Assembly: GCA_903850425.1 (NCBI GenBank)
Contig: CAINLR010000133.1
Coordinates: forward strand, 1-64,000
Direction: 5' to 3'
DNA: 64,000 nt
DNA from: an uncultured Verrucomicrobia subdivision 3 bacterium
Lineage (GTDB): Bacteria; Verrucomicrobiota; Verrucomicrobiia; Limisphaerales; UBA11358
How positions within the stretch are numbered: position 1 is the stretch's first letter; every line of letters starts with the position of its first letter. The notes beneath the pieces were generated by a model, which did not search any database, was not told where the DNA came from, and saw only the letters and a program-made list of their open reading frames with translations. A program made the position numbers and the translations under genes. Below are positions 1-9,223 of the stretch, in pieces.

Positions 1-251
1 GCACGTTGAAAAACAACGGGGGTTGGGGGCACTGTGTTCAAAGTTAGAAAAAACCGCCGTTTCGACCACGCTCCGCCAAAAATCTCAGTATTCTCAGCCG
101 AAAACTTCACACGCTCACCAGTGTGAAAGCATCGGGCTAAAACGAATTTTTGCAAGTTCGATCGGACTGGCCTCACCGCTTTCAACTTTCGTCGGTGGTT
201 GATCGCCGGAGCGAGCGGGGAGAATCGAGTCAGTGAGTTTTCCCCGGCTGC

Positions 252-1472
252 TTAATGCAACTCTGCGGCGGACGGCAACTGATCAAACTGGCGGTTCACC
301 CCAAGTTGGCGCAGGTGCTGGTCGGAAAAATCGAGGATCGCCTGCCAGTCGGCGGGTGCCAACTGATGTCCGCCGGGACGGAAGTTGATGCCCAAATGTG
401 TCGGCGCACCGAGCAACGCATAAACTGGCTTGGCGGCGAGATAGGCTTGAATCAACGCATTGTCGTTGGCAGCGGGGTCGCTCAGGCCATCCGCCGCAAT
501 GAAGAGTCTCGGCGCAACCAGCGCCAGAAACCAATGCTGGTCGAATGGCAGTTTCTCGACCTGACCGGCGAACGCCGGCAGGCGCGGACCAAACCATTGG
601 GGAAATCGTTTGGCCGCGTCTTCCAAGCCTTCTTTGCCGCCACGACCTTGGCCATTGAAACGATAGGCGCCGGTGCCCCCGCAACCGGAACCGGCCGGGG
701 CTGTCAAAGCAAACCGTTCGTCAAAGGCCCCGGCAACCAAGGCGGCTTTGCCCAAACGCGAATGCCCAACGGCGATGATTTTGGCCTGGTCCGCGAACGG
801 CTGGGTTTGCAGATAGTCCACGCAGCGCGACATGGCCCAGGCCCAGGCGGCGAGATCGCCCCAGTCGTAGCCGGGATACGCGGGAAAGAAACCGGACTGA
901 CGGAAATCCGGCTGGTCCAGCCCGCATTGCTGGTAGTAAAAAGCCACGACCGCATAGCCGCGCCGGAGCGGCTCCGCGAATTGACTCGCCGCTTTTTCCC
1001 AGGCGTTGGTGGTCAGTGCGTTCGTGCCCAGGACATGAGTAAAGGTGGGTTGCACGATGGTAGGGAATGGAGCCTTGAGGGTGGCGGTTTCCGACGGAAT
1101 CAAGATCACCACGTCGAATCCCAATTTACTTTCCGGGCCAAAGGTCAAATGCACGAGGCGGCCCGTCACCTTCCCGTCCACCATGATTTGCGCCGCGCGT
1201 TCATGGCCGGTCACATTGCCGGGCGGCGGGGGCGCATGGCCGATCGCGTAATGTTCCAGGATCTGCTTGATCTGTTCCCGTCGCGCTGGCCACTGGGTGC
1301 TGGCGGTGATTTTTTGTCCGTCGTCCGTGACGAGTGGATCTGGCAGTGCGGCACGAACGGGCAGCGCGCTGACTTCAGGCAGGGCGGGGGTGGCATCCGC
1401 CGCCCGTGACCAGACAGCCGTGAATGATAGGCTCATGGCCAGCAGCCGCATGGCCTGACGTTTGGAATTCAT
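252..1472 (-). CDS. CE15-like glucuronoyl esterase, secreted
   Basis: This 406-residue protein starts with a basic stretch and a hydrophobic segment ending near an A-A-D site, so it is probably exported. It is an alpha/beta hydrolase. The nucleophile elbow GHSRLGKAAL lies near residue 238 and matches the G-x-S-R-x-G-K signature of carbohydrate esterase family 15. A downstream SGCGGTGAYRF stretch, an APRLFIAADG strand and a late GGHQLAP histidine motif also fit that family. CE15 enzymes cleave esters between glucuronoxylan and lignin. That role would suit a genome that also has the GH10 and GH3 xylan enzymes further along, but the substrate is inferred. It sits alone, converging on nothing upstream, about 250 bp from the permease gene. 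Confidence 0.8.
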   Translation of the reverse strand: MNSKRQAMRLLAMSLSFTAVWSRAADATPALPEVSALPVRAALPDPLVTDDGQKITASTQWPARREQIKQILEHYAIGHAPPPPGNVTGHERAAQIMVDGKVTGRLVHLTFGPESKLGFDVVILIPSETATLKAPFPTIVQPTFTHVLGTNALTTNAWEKAASQFAEPLRRGYAVVAFYYQQCGLDQPDFRQSGFFPAYPGYDWGDLAAWAWAMSRCVDYLQTQPFADQAKIIAVGHSRLGKAALVAGAFDERFALTAPAGSGCGGTGAYRFNGQGRGGKEGLEDAAKRFPQWFGPRLPAFAGQVEKLPFDQHWFLALVAPRLFIAADGLSDPAANDNALIQAYLAAKPVYALLGAPTHLGINFRPGGHQLAPADWQAILDFSDQHLRQLGVNRQFDQLPSAAELH

Positions 1473-1722
1473 GGCATGAAATTACGCTTAATTTCAGTTT
1501 TGGCGACTGCGTTTCGCGCCGGCATCAGGCACACCTATCGGAACAACTGGTTCGCCGCGGCTGTGGCCATTGGGATTGCCATGTTAAGCGCCCGCCGTTC
1601 TCTGAAGTATTCGTGGGGAGGTTGACCCAGGGGTTGTGTCGTGGATACTTTCGGGCTTAGCCTGCGAAAACCCCGCCTATTTCCATCACCGCATCCCGCA
1701 TCCTCCAGATAGAGCCAATCTA

Positions 1723-2694
1723 TTATTCCTGCCGCGCACCCAGCTTGTCCGCCGCGACCGCCGCGAGAATCACAAGGCCTTTCACCACCTGTTGCCAGAA
1801 AGGCGAGACGTCGAGCAGAAACAGTCCGTTGTTCAGCACGCCGATGATGAGGCAGCCGAGCACCGTGCCGAGAATCGAGCCGCGTCCGCCGCTCAATGAC
1901 GTGCCGCCGATGACCACCGCTGCGATGGAATCGAGTTCGTAGCCGAGGCCGGCCTTGGGATCGGCGGCGTCGAGCCGCGCGGTGACGATCAGGCCCGCCA
2001 CCGCCGCGAGCGCGCCGCCGAGCGCATAGACCCAGAATTTGACGCGGTTCACGTTGATGCCGGAAAACGCCGCGGCTTTTTCGCTGCCACCCACGGCGTA
2101 GATGTAGCGACCCAACACGGTGCGTCGGGAAATGAAATAGAAAATCACGACGAGCACGGCAGAAATCCACACCGCCATCGGCACGCTGAGAAGAACTCCC
2201 GCGCCAATGAAACCGAATTTCGGCCCGAGATCCGTCACCGGAAAACCGCCCGTCCAGAGCATCGTCAGCCCGCGCGCGATGCTCAACATGCCGAGTGTGG
2301 CGACGAACGGTGGCAGTTTGAATTTCGTGATTGCGAGGCCGTTAAAACCGCCGAGCGCCAGGCCGACGAGAATGCCCGCGACTACGGCGCCGAATGGTGT
2401 GAATTGCAGCACCACGCCAAAGGCTTTCAACACGAATCCGCTTTTCAACAAGCCTGCCGCCACCGCGCCCGCCAGCCCGAGCATCGCGCCGACGGACAGA
2501 TCAATGCCGCCCGTGAGAATAATGAGCGTCATGCCGATGGAGAGGCACAGGTTCACCGAAATTTGCAGCAGGATGTTCCGTTGATTTGCGAACGTGAGGA
2601 ACTTGTCCGAGAGCAGCGCGAGCGCGATGACCATCACGGCGAGCGCGATCAGCGGCTGTAATTTCTTGAACAATTCTCTGGCGTTCGCGTTCAT
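1723..2694 (-). CDS. Ribose-type ABC transporter permease (RbsC family)
   Basis: The product has 323 residues and about eight to ten hydrophobic segments. It shows the RbsC-family signature around residues 55-75, where LTGGIDLSVGAMLGLAGAVA appears, followed by the GFNGLAITKFKLPPFVATLG region and LSGGRGSILGT near residue 267. It is the membrane channel of a sugar uptake system of the ribose/xylose class (CUT2). Its ATG overlaps the stop of the DUF2291 gene by 4 bp, so it is translationally coupled. It is the last gene of the minus-strand sugar operon. The expected RbsA-type ATPase gene is not beside it and not in the window. Confidence 0.93.
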   Translation of the reverse strand: MNANARELFKKLQPLIALAVMVIALALLSDKFLTFANQRNILLQISVNLCLSIGMTLIILTGGIDLSVGAMLGLAGAVAAGLLKSGFVLKAFGVVLQFTPFGAVVAGILVGLALGGFNGLAITKFKLPPFVATLGMLSIARGLTMLWTGGFPVTDLGPKFGFIGAGVLLSVPMAVWISAVLVVIFYFISRRTVLGRYIYAVGGSEKAAAFSGINVNRVKFWVYALGGALAAVAGLIVTARLDAADPKAGLGYELDSIAAVVIGGTSLSGGRGSILGTVLGCLIIGVLNNGLFLLDVSPFWQQVVKGLVILAAVAADKLGARQE

Positions 2695-3323
2695 TCGGCC
2701 TCCGTCTGAATCGGCACGACTTTTAACGGTTTCAAATCGGCGGATTCGTCATCTACTTCCGTGCAACCAACAAATGAAATGTTCGCGCCGACTTTCGCCT
2801 GCCCGCGCAACTTTGGCAGCACACGCGTTTCAACGATGTGGTTCAGCGCCGCTGCGATGTCATTGAAATCCTGTGAATTTGGATAGTCGCTCGCGTTCAA
2901 TAAACCCGTGCCGTCACGGAGCGTGTTGCCGAAGATGAGTCCGGTCTGCAGCGAGACTTCCGCGTTGGTGCTGCCAGCCGTCACCGCGAGCGAAATCTCG
3001 TCATCCAAAACGGCCACCACGCGACCGGTGCCGGAGACAAAATAAAAATAGCCTTCGCTCAAGCCGACGCTGCGGGAGAAGTTCCTTTTCGCCGTCGCCA
3101 CGTCGCTTTGGATTGCAGACAGCAGCACAGCGGCCTTCACCGTTTTGTCGAGCGAGGCGGGCAGTTGTTTCGTCCAGAATGTTTCCGCGAACTGCCTGGC
3201 GTTGAAAGTTGTCGCCGCGTTTTCCGCCGTCGCTGTTTTCCTGGTCACGACATGGAACAGCGGAAAGCGCCAGCATACGCCGGCGGTGATAACCAAGGCT
3301 ATGATCCCGCGGGTGAAACGCAT
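2691..3323 (-). CDS. DUF2291 periplasmic protein of a sugar ABC system
   Basis: This is a 210-residue protein with one N-terminal membrane segment (residues about 7-22), consistent with an anchor facing the periplasm. The middle carries the conserved DUF2291 stretch around QTGLIFGNTLRDGTGLLNASDYPNSQDF, described here as residues about 127-155, and a C-terminal V-G-x-x-I-x-F-V-G-C-T-E motif. DUF2291 proteins are almost always encoded with ribose-type ABC transporters, between or beside the binding protein and permease. Their biochemical role is unknown. The gene lies 3 bp after the binding-protein stop and overlaps the permease start by 4 bp. Confidence 0.85.
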   Translation of the reverse strand: MRFTRGIIALVITAGVCWRFPLFHVVTRKTATAENAATTFNARQFAETFWTKQLPASLDKTVKAAVLLSAIQSDVATAKRNFSRSVGLSEGYFYFVSGTGRVVAVLDDEISLAVTAGSTNAEVSLQTGLIFGNTLRDGTGLLNASDYPNSQDFNDIAAALNHIVETRVLPKLRGQAKVGANISFVGCTEVDDESADLKPLKVVPIQTEAE

Positions 3324-3326
3324 GGA

Positions 3327-4280
3327 CTATTTCTTGCCGTAGTCCCCGTATTTGCTGACGTTTTCCTTCGTGACGATTTCCACCGGCACGGGAATTTTTT
3401 GCGCAAAGTCGCGTTTGCCTTTGATGTATTGGTCGGCGAATTCGGCCGATTGTTGCGCCATCTTTTTCGGGAACTGCATGCCGGTCGCCACGATTTTGCC
3501 ATCCGCGATGGATTTCACCACGTCGTCCGCGCCGTCGAAGCCGAACACTTTCACCACGTCGGCCTTGCCCGCCGTGACGAGCGCCTGATAAGCACCCATG
3601 GCCATCGAGTCATTGCCGCAGAAGACGCCCTTGATGTTCGGGTGCGCCTGCAAAATGGATTCCATCACCTCAAGCCCCTTCGCGCGGTCAAACTCGCCGC
3701 TCTGCTGCGCGACCATCTTCAAGCCGGGAAAACGGTCCACGACGCTGTGGAAACCTTTCGAGCGATTCCAAGTGTTGTTGTCGCCGACGAGGCCGAGCAG
3801 TTCGGCATATTCACCGTCTTTGCCAACGGTCTTCACGAAAAGCTGCCCGAGCTTTACGCAGCCGGAATAACTGTCGGACAACATCTGCGCCGTGGCGGCA
3901 TTGGTGGAATTGATCTCGCGATCAATGCAAAAAACGGGAATGCCTGCGGCCTTGGCCTTCTGCACATTGGCGATGGAACCGTTGGCGTCGGTCGGATTGA
4001 ATAGCACCGCCTTGTAGCCGCCGGCGATGAGATTTTCAAAATGCGCGGCTTCCTTCGCCGTGTCGTTTTGCGAATCAAAAATCGTCGCGTCGTAGCCCAG
4101 TTCAATGGCGCGCGCCTTGGCCGTCTCGCCGAGCACGACGAACCACGGATTATTCATCGTGGAAATGACGACGGCGATTTTTTGTTTGGCCGCAGCTTGC
4201 GCGGTGGCGGTTTCGGTGAATCGCAGCGCCGCCATCGCGAGCACGGCCGCGAACGCGAGTTTGAGCCAGTTGATTTTCAT
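3327..4280 (-). CDS. Ribose-type periplasmic sugar-binding protein (RbsB family)
   Basis: The 317-residue product has a clean signal peptide (residues 1-28, ending in ATAQA). The mature part is a type I periplasmic binding fold: it begins [19 protein letters not shown], then [16 protein letters not shown] and [11 protein letters not shown], and later [12 protein letters not shown] and [11 protein letters not shown], all typical of RbsB/XylF-like sugar binders. It presents a pentose or similar sugar to the adjacent permease. It starts 29 bp after the kinase gene, in the same operon. Specificity cannot be read from the sequence. The isomerase-kinase-transketolase context suggests a pentose or branched pentose. 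Confidence 0.92.
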   Translation of the reverse strand: MKINWLKLAFAAVLAMAALRFTETATAQAAAKQKIAVVISTMNNPWFVVLGETAKARAIELGYDATIFDSQNDTAKEAAHFENLIAGGYKAVLFNPTDANGSIANVQKAKAAGIPVFCIDREINSTNAATAQMLSDSYSGCVKLGQLFVKTVGKDGEYAELLGLVGDNNTWNRSKGFHSVVDRFPGLKMVAQQSGEFDRAKGLEVMESILQAHPNIKGVFCGNDSMAMGAYQALVTAGKADVVKVFGFDGADDVVKSIADGKIVATGMQFPKKMAQQSAEFADQYIKGKRDFAQKIPVPVEIVTKENVSKYGDYGKK

Positions 4281-4309
4281 AGTTTTTTTGTTGGTGGTTG
4301 GTTCAAAAA

Positions 4310-5788
4310 TTAGAGAACGCGTTGCACCGCCTGCTTCCAGCCCTCATGAAGTTTATTGGCAGCGGCGGCTTTCATGTGCGGACCAAAAAGTTTTTGTTTG
4401 CGCGGCAGCCTCGTCAGTTCATTCAGCGATTTGTAATCACCGAGACCAAGCATTCCCTGCATGGCGGCACCCAGCGCGGAACTTTCGGCAACGTCGGAGA
4501 CTTTTAGTTCAGTCTGCGTCATATCGGCGGTGAACTGCATCAGAAAATCATTTTTGGTCGGGCCGCCGTCGCAATGCAACGTCTTCAAACGAACTTTTGC
4601 GTCCGCCCGCATCATGTCGAGCACATCGCGAATCTGGTAGGCGATGGCTTCCTGCGCGGCGCGAACAATGTGTTCGCGCGTCGTGAAACCGGACATCCCG
4701 ACAATCGCCGCCCGCGCATCCGGTGCCCAATACGGCGCGCTCAATCCCGCGAATGCCGGGATGAGATAGACACCGCCGTTGTCCTTCACGCTCCGCGCAA
4801 GCTTCTCCACTTCGCCCGCATGTTTGATGATGCCGAGTTGAGTGCGCAGCCATTCAATCGTGGCGGCGGAAAAATTGATGATGCCCTCGAACGCGTAAGT
4901 CGGCTTGCCGCGCCAGACCCATGCCAGCGCCGTGACCGCGCCGTTTTTGGACGGCTGGAATTTTTCACCGATGTTCAACAGCACCGACGTTCCCGTGCCG
5001 AAGGTGGCTTTCGCCGAACCGACTTGAAAGCAATGTTGCGCGAAAAGCGAGGCCTGCGAATCGCCCATGACGCCGATGATGGGAATAGGTTTGGGCAAAA
5101 TTCCTGCCGCAGCGGTCTCGCCAAAATGCGCAGAACTTTCGCGCGCTTCCGGCAACGCACGCATCGGCACGTCAAACAGGCGGCAGAGTTTTTCATCCCA
5201 GCGCAGCTTGCCGATGTCGAACAGCAGCGTGCGGCTGGCATTGGTGAAATCCGTGGCAAAAACTTTTCCGCCCGTGAGCCGGTGGATCAAATACGTGTCA
5301 ATCGTGCCAATGACGGCTTCGCCGCTGCGGAGTTTTGCGGCGACGGCGGGTTTTTCGGCAACGAGCCATTTCAGCTTTGAAGCAGAGAAGTAGGTGTCCA
5401 CCATGAGGCCGGTTTTCTGGCGGACAAAATGTTTGTGACCTTGGGCTTCAAGCTTCCGGCAGATTTCCGCGCCGCGCCGGCATTGCCAGACAATCGCATT
5501 GTGCAGCGGCTTGCCGGTCTGACGATCAAACACCACCACAGTTTCACGCTGATTGGAAAGGCTCAATCCAGCGAGCCTGGCAATTTTTTTTGGATTGCGC
5601 GTGATGATTTCGCCGATGACGGCCAGAACATTTTTCCAGATTTCTTCAACATCATGTTCCACCCAGCCCGGCTGCGGATAAATCTGGCGATGCGTCTTGG
5701 ACGATTTGTCCAAAACTTTGCCGCGCGCGTCGAAGATCACCGCCTTGGTCGCGGATGTGCTTTGGTCAATGGCGAGAATGTAATTCAC
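4310..5788 (-). CDS. FGGY-family kinase, glycerol-kinase-like
   Basis: This 492-residue sugar or polyol kinase begins [20 protein letters not shown], the phosphate-binding entry of the FGGY fold. Other family blocks are [18 protein letters not shown] (residues about 75-92), [39 protein letters not shown] and [15 protein letters not shown]. They are closest to glycerol kinase. However, the usual glycerol kinase stretch YFSGTK reads YFSASKLKW, and the gene sits in an isomerase/transketolase/ABC operon without glycerol genes. A ketose kinase, for example for D-apulose, is therefore a real alternative. It overlaps the transketolase stop by 4 bp. Family assignment is secure and substrate is not. 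Confidence 0.9.
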   Translation of the reverse strand: MNYILAIDQSTSATKAVIFDARGKVLDKSSKTHRQIYPQPGWVEHDVEEIWKNVLAVIGEIITRNPKKIARLAGLSLSNQRETVVVFDRQTGKPLHNAIVWQCRRGAEICRKLEAQGHKHFVRQKTGLMVDTYFSASKLKWLVAEKPAVAAKLRSGEAVIGTIDTYLIHRLTGGKVFATDFTNASRTLLFDIGKLRWDEKLCRLFDVPMRALPEARESSAHFGETAAAGILPKPIPIIGVMGDSQASLFAQHCFQVGSAKATFGTGTSVLLNIGEKFQPSKNGAVTALAWVWRGKPTYAFEGIINFSAATIEWLRTQLGIIKHAGEVEKLARSVKDNGGVYLIPAFAGLSAPYWAPDARAAIVGMSGFTTREHIVRAAQEAIAYQIRDVLDMMRADAKVRLKTLHCDGGPTKNDFLMQFTADMTQTELKVSDVAESSALGAAMQGMLGLGDYKSLNELTRLPRKQKLFGPHMKAAAANKLHEGWKQAVQRVL

Positions 5789-7218
5789 GGCAAAAGTGCG
5801 GGCGGAGATTTTTTGCTCTGCGGAAATGGGGCGCGATCAGGCGCAACGAAATTCGTCTTCGCTTCCTCCGTGGTGAAAACTGTCGAGTAAAAAAACCGCA
5901 GGTTTTTTTTGCCCCAAAGTTCCGGATGCTGTTCGTAAAAGGCATCGGCGGATTCCGCCGCACCGCCTTCACAAAGCGCAAAATATACCAAGTGCATCCA
6001 CGCCTGCGTCATGCTTTCGTGATAGCCGCCGGTCAGGGATTCGGGAACTTTTTTCGCGGCGTTGAAGGCTTTAATTGCTTCACGGATGCGCGCCTGGGCC
6101 TGCGCGAACGGATATTTGCGCAGATACAAATACGCGACCTTGAGGTGTTGCCGGTGATGCCATTTTCCCAGCGGCCAAGTCGTGGCTTCAAACTGTGCGA
6201 GAAAATCCTCGTCAGAAATCGGGCACAATAACTTCAACGCCGTCTCTGACAAACCTTCCATCGAAATACCGTAATGCCGGAAGATGTCTGCCTGCGCGCC
6301 GGGCACGGTCGCTTCATCAGGAATGCCGACGATTTTGAATGGAATGTTTCTTCCCGCCTGCATCAAAACTGATGCGCACGCTTCGCCGAGTCCGCCGTGA
6401 ACCATGTGCTCTTCGACGGTGACGACGGCGCGGCATTCATGACCGGCTTTCAAGATGACGTCCGTGTCGAGCGGTTTGATGCTGTGCATCGAGATCACGC
6501 GGCAGTTCAAACCTTGCTCGGCGAGTTTTCCGGCGGCGAGCAACGCGTGAACGACCGCCTCGCCCGTGGCGATGAAAGCGACGTCATTGCCATCGCGCAA
6601 CCGCATCGCTTTGCCGGCTTCAAATTTTGTTTCCGGCTGGTGCAAGTTGAACATCGCCGCTTTGCCGAAGCGCACGAACACGGGCTTCTTTGCTTGTGCG
6701 GCAAAGAGAATCGCGTGGCGCGATTCAAAATTATCCGCCGGCACGATGATGGTAAGGTTGTTGATGGCGCGCAGCACGGCAAGGTCGTGGAGCGAATGAT
6801 GCGTCGTGCCGAGCGCGCCATAGCTCACGCCGGAACTGATGCCGATGAGCACCGCTGGAACATCTGAGTAACAAATGTCGTTCTTGATCTGCTCCAGCGA
6901 CCGCGCAGTGAGGAAACAACCCGGTGAAACGCCGAACGATTTTTTCCCGCACGCAGCCAATCCGGCGGTGATGCCAACCAAATTTTGCTCCGCGATACCG
7001 ACTTCGACGAGTTGCTTTGGCAAACTTTTCCCGAATGGCGCAAGTTTTCCAGACCCGCGAGAATCGCTGGTGACGGCGATGATGTTTGGATTCGCCTTGG
7101 CGAGTTCCTCAAGCGTCATGGCAAATTCGTCAAGATTGGCGCGGCCCATTTTGAGGCCGAGCTTTTCCGCCATCGCCTTCGCAGCGGGCGTGAACATGGA
7201 GGGGGCGGGCGCGCTCAT
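5785..7218 (-). CDS. Transketolase C-terminal subunit with extra C-terminal domain
   Basis: The start chosen is the ATG at 7218, which overlaps the stop of the N-terminal subunit (ATGA). Residues 1-332 form the pyrimidine-binding and C-terminal transketolase domains: VEVGIAEQNLVGITAGLA with the catalytic Glu near residue 77, GLGTTHHSLHDLA-like ALGTTHHSLHDLAVLR at 136-150, and VTVEEHMVHGGLG at 267-278. A normal split subunit ends near residue 310-330. This protein continues to 477 residues with a separate helical unit (about 335-450) marked by FLAQFEATTWPLGKWHHR and GGYHESMTQAWMHL. That unit resembles a widespread stand-alone family of about 150 residues with W-x-H-x-x-H-x-x-V-A and Y-H-E-x-x-T motifs. 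The gene overlaps the kinase start by 4 bp. Confidence 0.92.
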   Translation of the reverse strand: MSAPAPSMFTPAAKAMAEKLGLKMGRANLDEFAMTLEELAKANPNIIAVTSDSRGSGKLAPFGKSLPKQLVEVGIAEQNLVGITAGLAACGKKSFGVSPGCFLTARSLEQIKNDICYSDVPAVLIGISSGVSYGALGTTHHSLHDLAVLRAINNLTIIVPADNFESRHAILFAAQAKKPVFVRFGKAAMFNLHQPETKFEAGKAMRLRDGNDVAFIATGEAVVHALLAAGKLAEQGLNCRVISMHSIKPLDTDVILKAGHECRAVVTVEEHMVHGGLGEACASVLMQAGRNIPFKIVGIPDEATVPGAQADIFRHYGISMEGLSETALKLLCPISDEDFLAQFEATTWPLGKWHHRQHLKVAYLYLRKYPFAQAQARIREAIKAFNAAKKVPESLTGGYHESMTQAWMHLVYFALCEGGAAESADAFYEQHPELWGKKNLRFFYSTVFTTEEAKTNFVAPDRAPFPQSKKSPPALLP

Positions 7219-8048
7219 TTGGTCTCTTTCAGTTTGGCTTCCGCCGCGTCGAGTTCGGCTAGCGCCTGTTTCAATTCTGCGTCGCTCGGCACGCCGTGAT
7301 GCCATTTGGCGACGTTTTCCATGAAGCTCACGCCTTTGCCTTTGACTGTATTGGCTATGATAAACGTGGGTTTTCCCGGCTCTGGCGGATCGGTCAGCGC
7401 CTTGGTGAGCGCCGCATAATCGTGGCCGTCCACGGCGCGGACGGTCCAGCCGAAGGCGCGCCATTTTTCATCGAGCGGTTCGTTGCTCATCACGTCGCGG
7501 GTATGACCGGAAATCTGGAGCGTGTTGTGGTCAAGAATCGCAGTTATGTTATCCAGCTTATAATGTGCCGCAGCCAAGCCGCCTTCCCAGTTCGAGCCTT
7601 CAGCGAGTTCGCCGTCGCCAAGCAACGTGAAGACGCGATGTTTTGCGCCGTCCATTTTCCCGGCAATCGCCATGCCAACGGAAATCGGCAGGCCGTGGCC
7701 GAGCGCGCCGGTGTTCATCTCCACGCCGGGGATGTGCCGCGTGGGATGGCCAACGTAGTGCGATTGATAATGGCAAACGGTCTCCAAATCCGACGCGGGA
7801 AAAAATCCGCAGTCAGCGAGCACGGCGTAAAGTGCCTCGACACAATGGCCCTTGCTCTGCACGTAACGGTCGCGCGTCGGGTTGGTGAATGTCTGCGGCG
7901 AGACCTTGAGCACGCGGTTGTAGAGGACGTTCAAGATGTCCAGGCAGGACAATCCGCCGCCGGTGTGACCCGCGCCGGCATTGACGATGAGCCGCAACAT
8001 CGCGCGGCGTAGCGCGACGGCTTTGAGTTGAAGTTCGTGGTCGGTCAT
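7215..8048 (-). CDS. Transketolase N-terminal subunit
   Basis: This 277-residue thiamine-diphosphate subunit has the GHTGG loop at residues 28-32, GALGHGLPISVGMA at about 113-126, and the ThDP/metal motif GDGELAEGSNWE with the downstream N. It pairs with the next gene to make a split transketolase, which moves a two-carbon ketol unit between sugar phosphates in the cytoplasm. The start is the ATG at 8048, overlapping the stop of the DUF1593 gene. An alternative GTG lies 21 bp upstream. Its first 88 bp occur twice more upstream as imperfect copies, a sign of past tandem duplication. Confidence 0.94.
   Translation of the reverse strand: MTDHELQLKAVALRRAMLRLIVNAGAGHTGGGLSCLDILNVLYNRVLKVSPQTFTNPTRDRYVQSKGHCVEALYAVLADCGFFPASDLETVCHYQSHYVGHPTRHIPGVEMNTGALGHGLPISVGMAIAGKMDGAKHRVFTLLGDGELAEGSNWEGGLAAAHYKLDNITAILDHNTLQISGHTRDVMSNEPLDEKWRAFGWTVRAVDGHDYAALTKALTDPPEPGKPTFIIANTVKGKGVSFMENVAKWHHGVPSDAELKQALAELDAAEAKLKETK
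7961..8048 (-). repeat. Transketolase 5'-end repeat, parent copy
   Basis: These 88 bases are the first 29 codons of the intact transketolase N-subunit gene. Two degenerate copies of the same length and direction lie at 9136-9223 and about 9733-9826. Counting by eye, the parent differs from the first at about 17 positions and from the second at about 16. All three begin at an ATG that overlaps the stop codon of the gene before it. Confidence 0.9.
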
Positions 8049-9223
8049 TTGAGATTGTTGGTGACGCACCAGTTCATGCGCGCAGCGAAATCGTTTTGCA
8101 CATCAGCGCGCCATTTGGAAACGGTTTGCGTGCCGGCAGGATCATCGAACCAATGATTCTTGCTCGCATCGGGACGGACGAACTTTCCGCCCCAGCTTTC
8201 TTGATTGGGCTTTTCCGGATCATTGAGTCCGCGCACAGCGCTGACGAGATACAGAAACGACGGCGTGTCGCCCTCCTGCGTGCCGTGATATTTCGGATCC
8301 CATCCCGTCGGCGGATAAATCGCTCCAAGAGGTCCGTGACCATGCCGCGCATTTGCATCGAGCCACGCCAAGTCAGAAAGCTTGGGATCGGATTTGACCA
8401 TGTTGTAGAACATGCCCATGTAATTTTTCTCCGAGAGAATCACGAAGAGATTCGGAAAATTCTCCAGCAACCAATCCGTGGTGCTGTCCTGCTTAGCAAC
8501 CAAATAAATCCTCAACTTGCCGAGAAACTTCAGGAGTTCTGCCGGGCTGCGCGTCTTCTGCACCTTCCAAATGGCCTGTGCGACTTCGCGCGAACCGCCC
8601 CAGACGCAAACCCACACCGGGCGCGGATCGCGTTGATCCGCAATTCGGATGATCGCATCAGAGGCTTCCGAGTCTTTGTCTGCGCCGAGAATTTGATCGA
8701 GCGGCTTGGCGGTGGTGCCGACTTTTGGCGTGCCCCACGCGCCATCGCGTCCCTGCCAGGTGATGGAACGCAGCTTTGCCGCTGTGGGAAATCTCGCGTC
8801 GTGCTGAACCAAGTTCGGATAAACCTGCTTGTAGAGGTCCAGCATGTTGAGAATGTTAGTTTTGTTCGCCACATTCGCAAACGTGCCTGCCGACGCGATC
8901 AATCCCTCGACGTCGAACTCATTCGCATAAACCAGAAAGCGGACCATGGATTGAACATCATCAGGGTCGCTGCAACGCTCGGGGCGGTCGCCTTTGGCGG
9001 CGGCCTTGACCGGGATGACGTTCGTCGGAGGAAAATCTGTCGAGATGATCACCCGGGGACGAAATTTTGGTTCGCCCGCAATTGAAGCTGGCGGGAATCC
9101 CACCAACGCAACAAGCAACAGCAGACCGCAAACGACCGTGTGGCCCGCGCCGGCGTTGACGATGAGCCGCAACATCGCGCGGCGCAAAATAAAGAACCTG
9201 AGTTGGAATTCGTGGTCAGTCAT
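8045..9223 (-). CDS. DUF1593 nucleoside-hydrolase-like secreted protein with chimeric N-terminus
   Basis: The 392-residue product carries a DUF1593 domain (residues about 50-340): RPRVIISTDF, then RCSDPDDVQSMVRFLVYANE with the acidic DPDD metal-binding cluster, EGLIASAGTF, and VWVCVWGGSREVAQAI. The family resembles nucleoside hydrolases and is often found with polysaccharide genes. Residues 30-50 form a signal-peptide core ending in SIAG. The first 29 codons are a copy of the transketolase N-subunit start (MTDHEFQL... then LRLIVNAGAGHT), fused in frame to that core. The true start could be the ATG at 9223 or the internal ATG at 9175. The stop overlaps the transketolase start. Confidence 0.85.
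   Translation of the reverse strand: MTDHEFQLRFFILRRAMLRLIVNAGAGHTVVCGLLLLVALVGFPPASIAGEPKFRPRVIISTDFPPTNVIPVKAAAKGDRPERCSDPDDVQSMVRFLVYANEFDVEGLIASAGTFANVANKTNILNMLDLYKQVYPNLVQHDARFPTAAKLRSITWQGRDGAWGTPKVGTTAKPLDQILGADKDSEASDAIIRIADQRDPRPVWVCVWGGSREVAQAIWKVQKTRSPAELLKFLGKLRIYLVAKQDSTTDWLLENFPNLFVILSEKNYMGMFYNMVKSDPKLSDLAWLDANARHGHGPLGAIYPPTGWDPKYHGTQEGDTPSFLYLVSAVRGLNDPEKPNQESWGGKFVRPDASKNHWFDDPAGTQTVSKWRADVQNDFAARMNWCVTNNLK
9136..9223 (-). repeat. Transketolase 5'-end repeat, second copy
   Basis: This direct copy of the transketolase start is joined in frame to the signal peptide of the DUF1593 gene. The half nearest the junction (codons 14-29) is almost unchanged, while codons 8-13 are heavily altered. 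Its ATG overlaps the stop codon of the small gene upstream. Confidence 0.9.

Noticed and set aside
4310-5788. Ordinary glycerol kinase gene glpK
   Set aside because: The family is close, but no glycerol genes are near and the neighbours are isomerase, transketolase and a pentose-type ABC system. I leave the substrate open.
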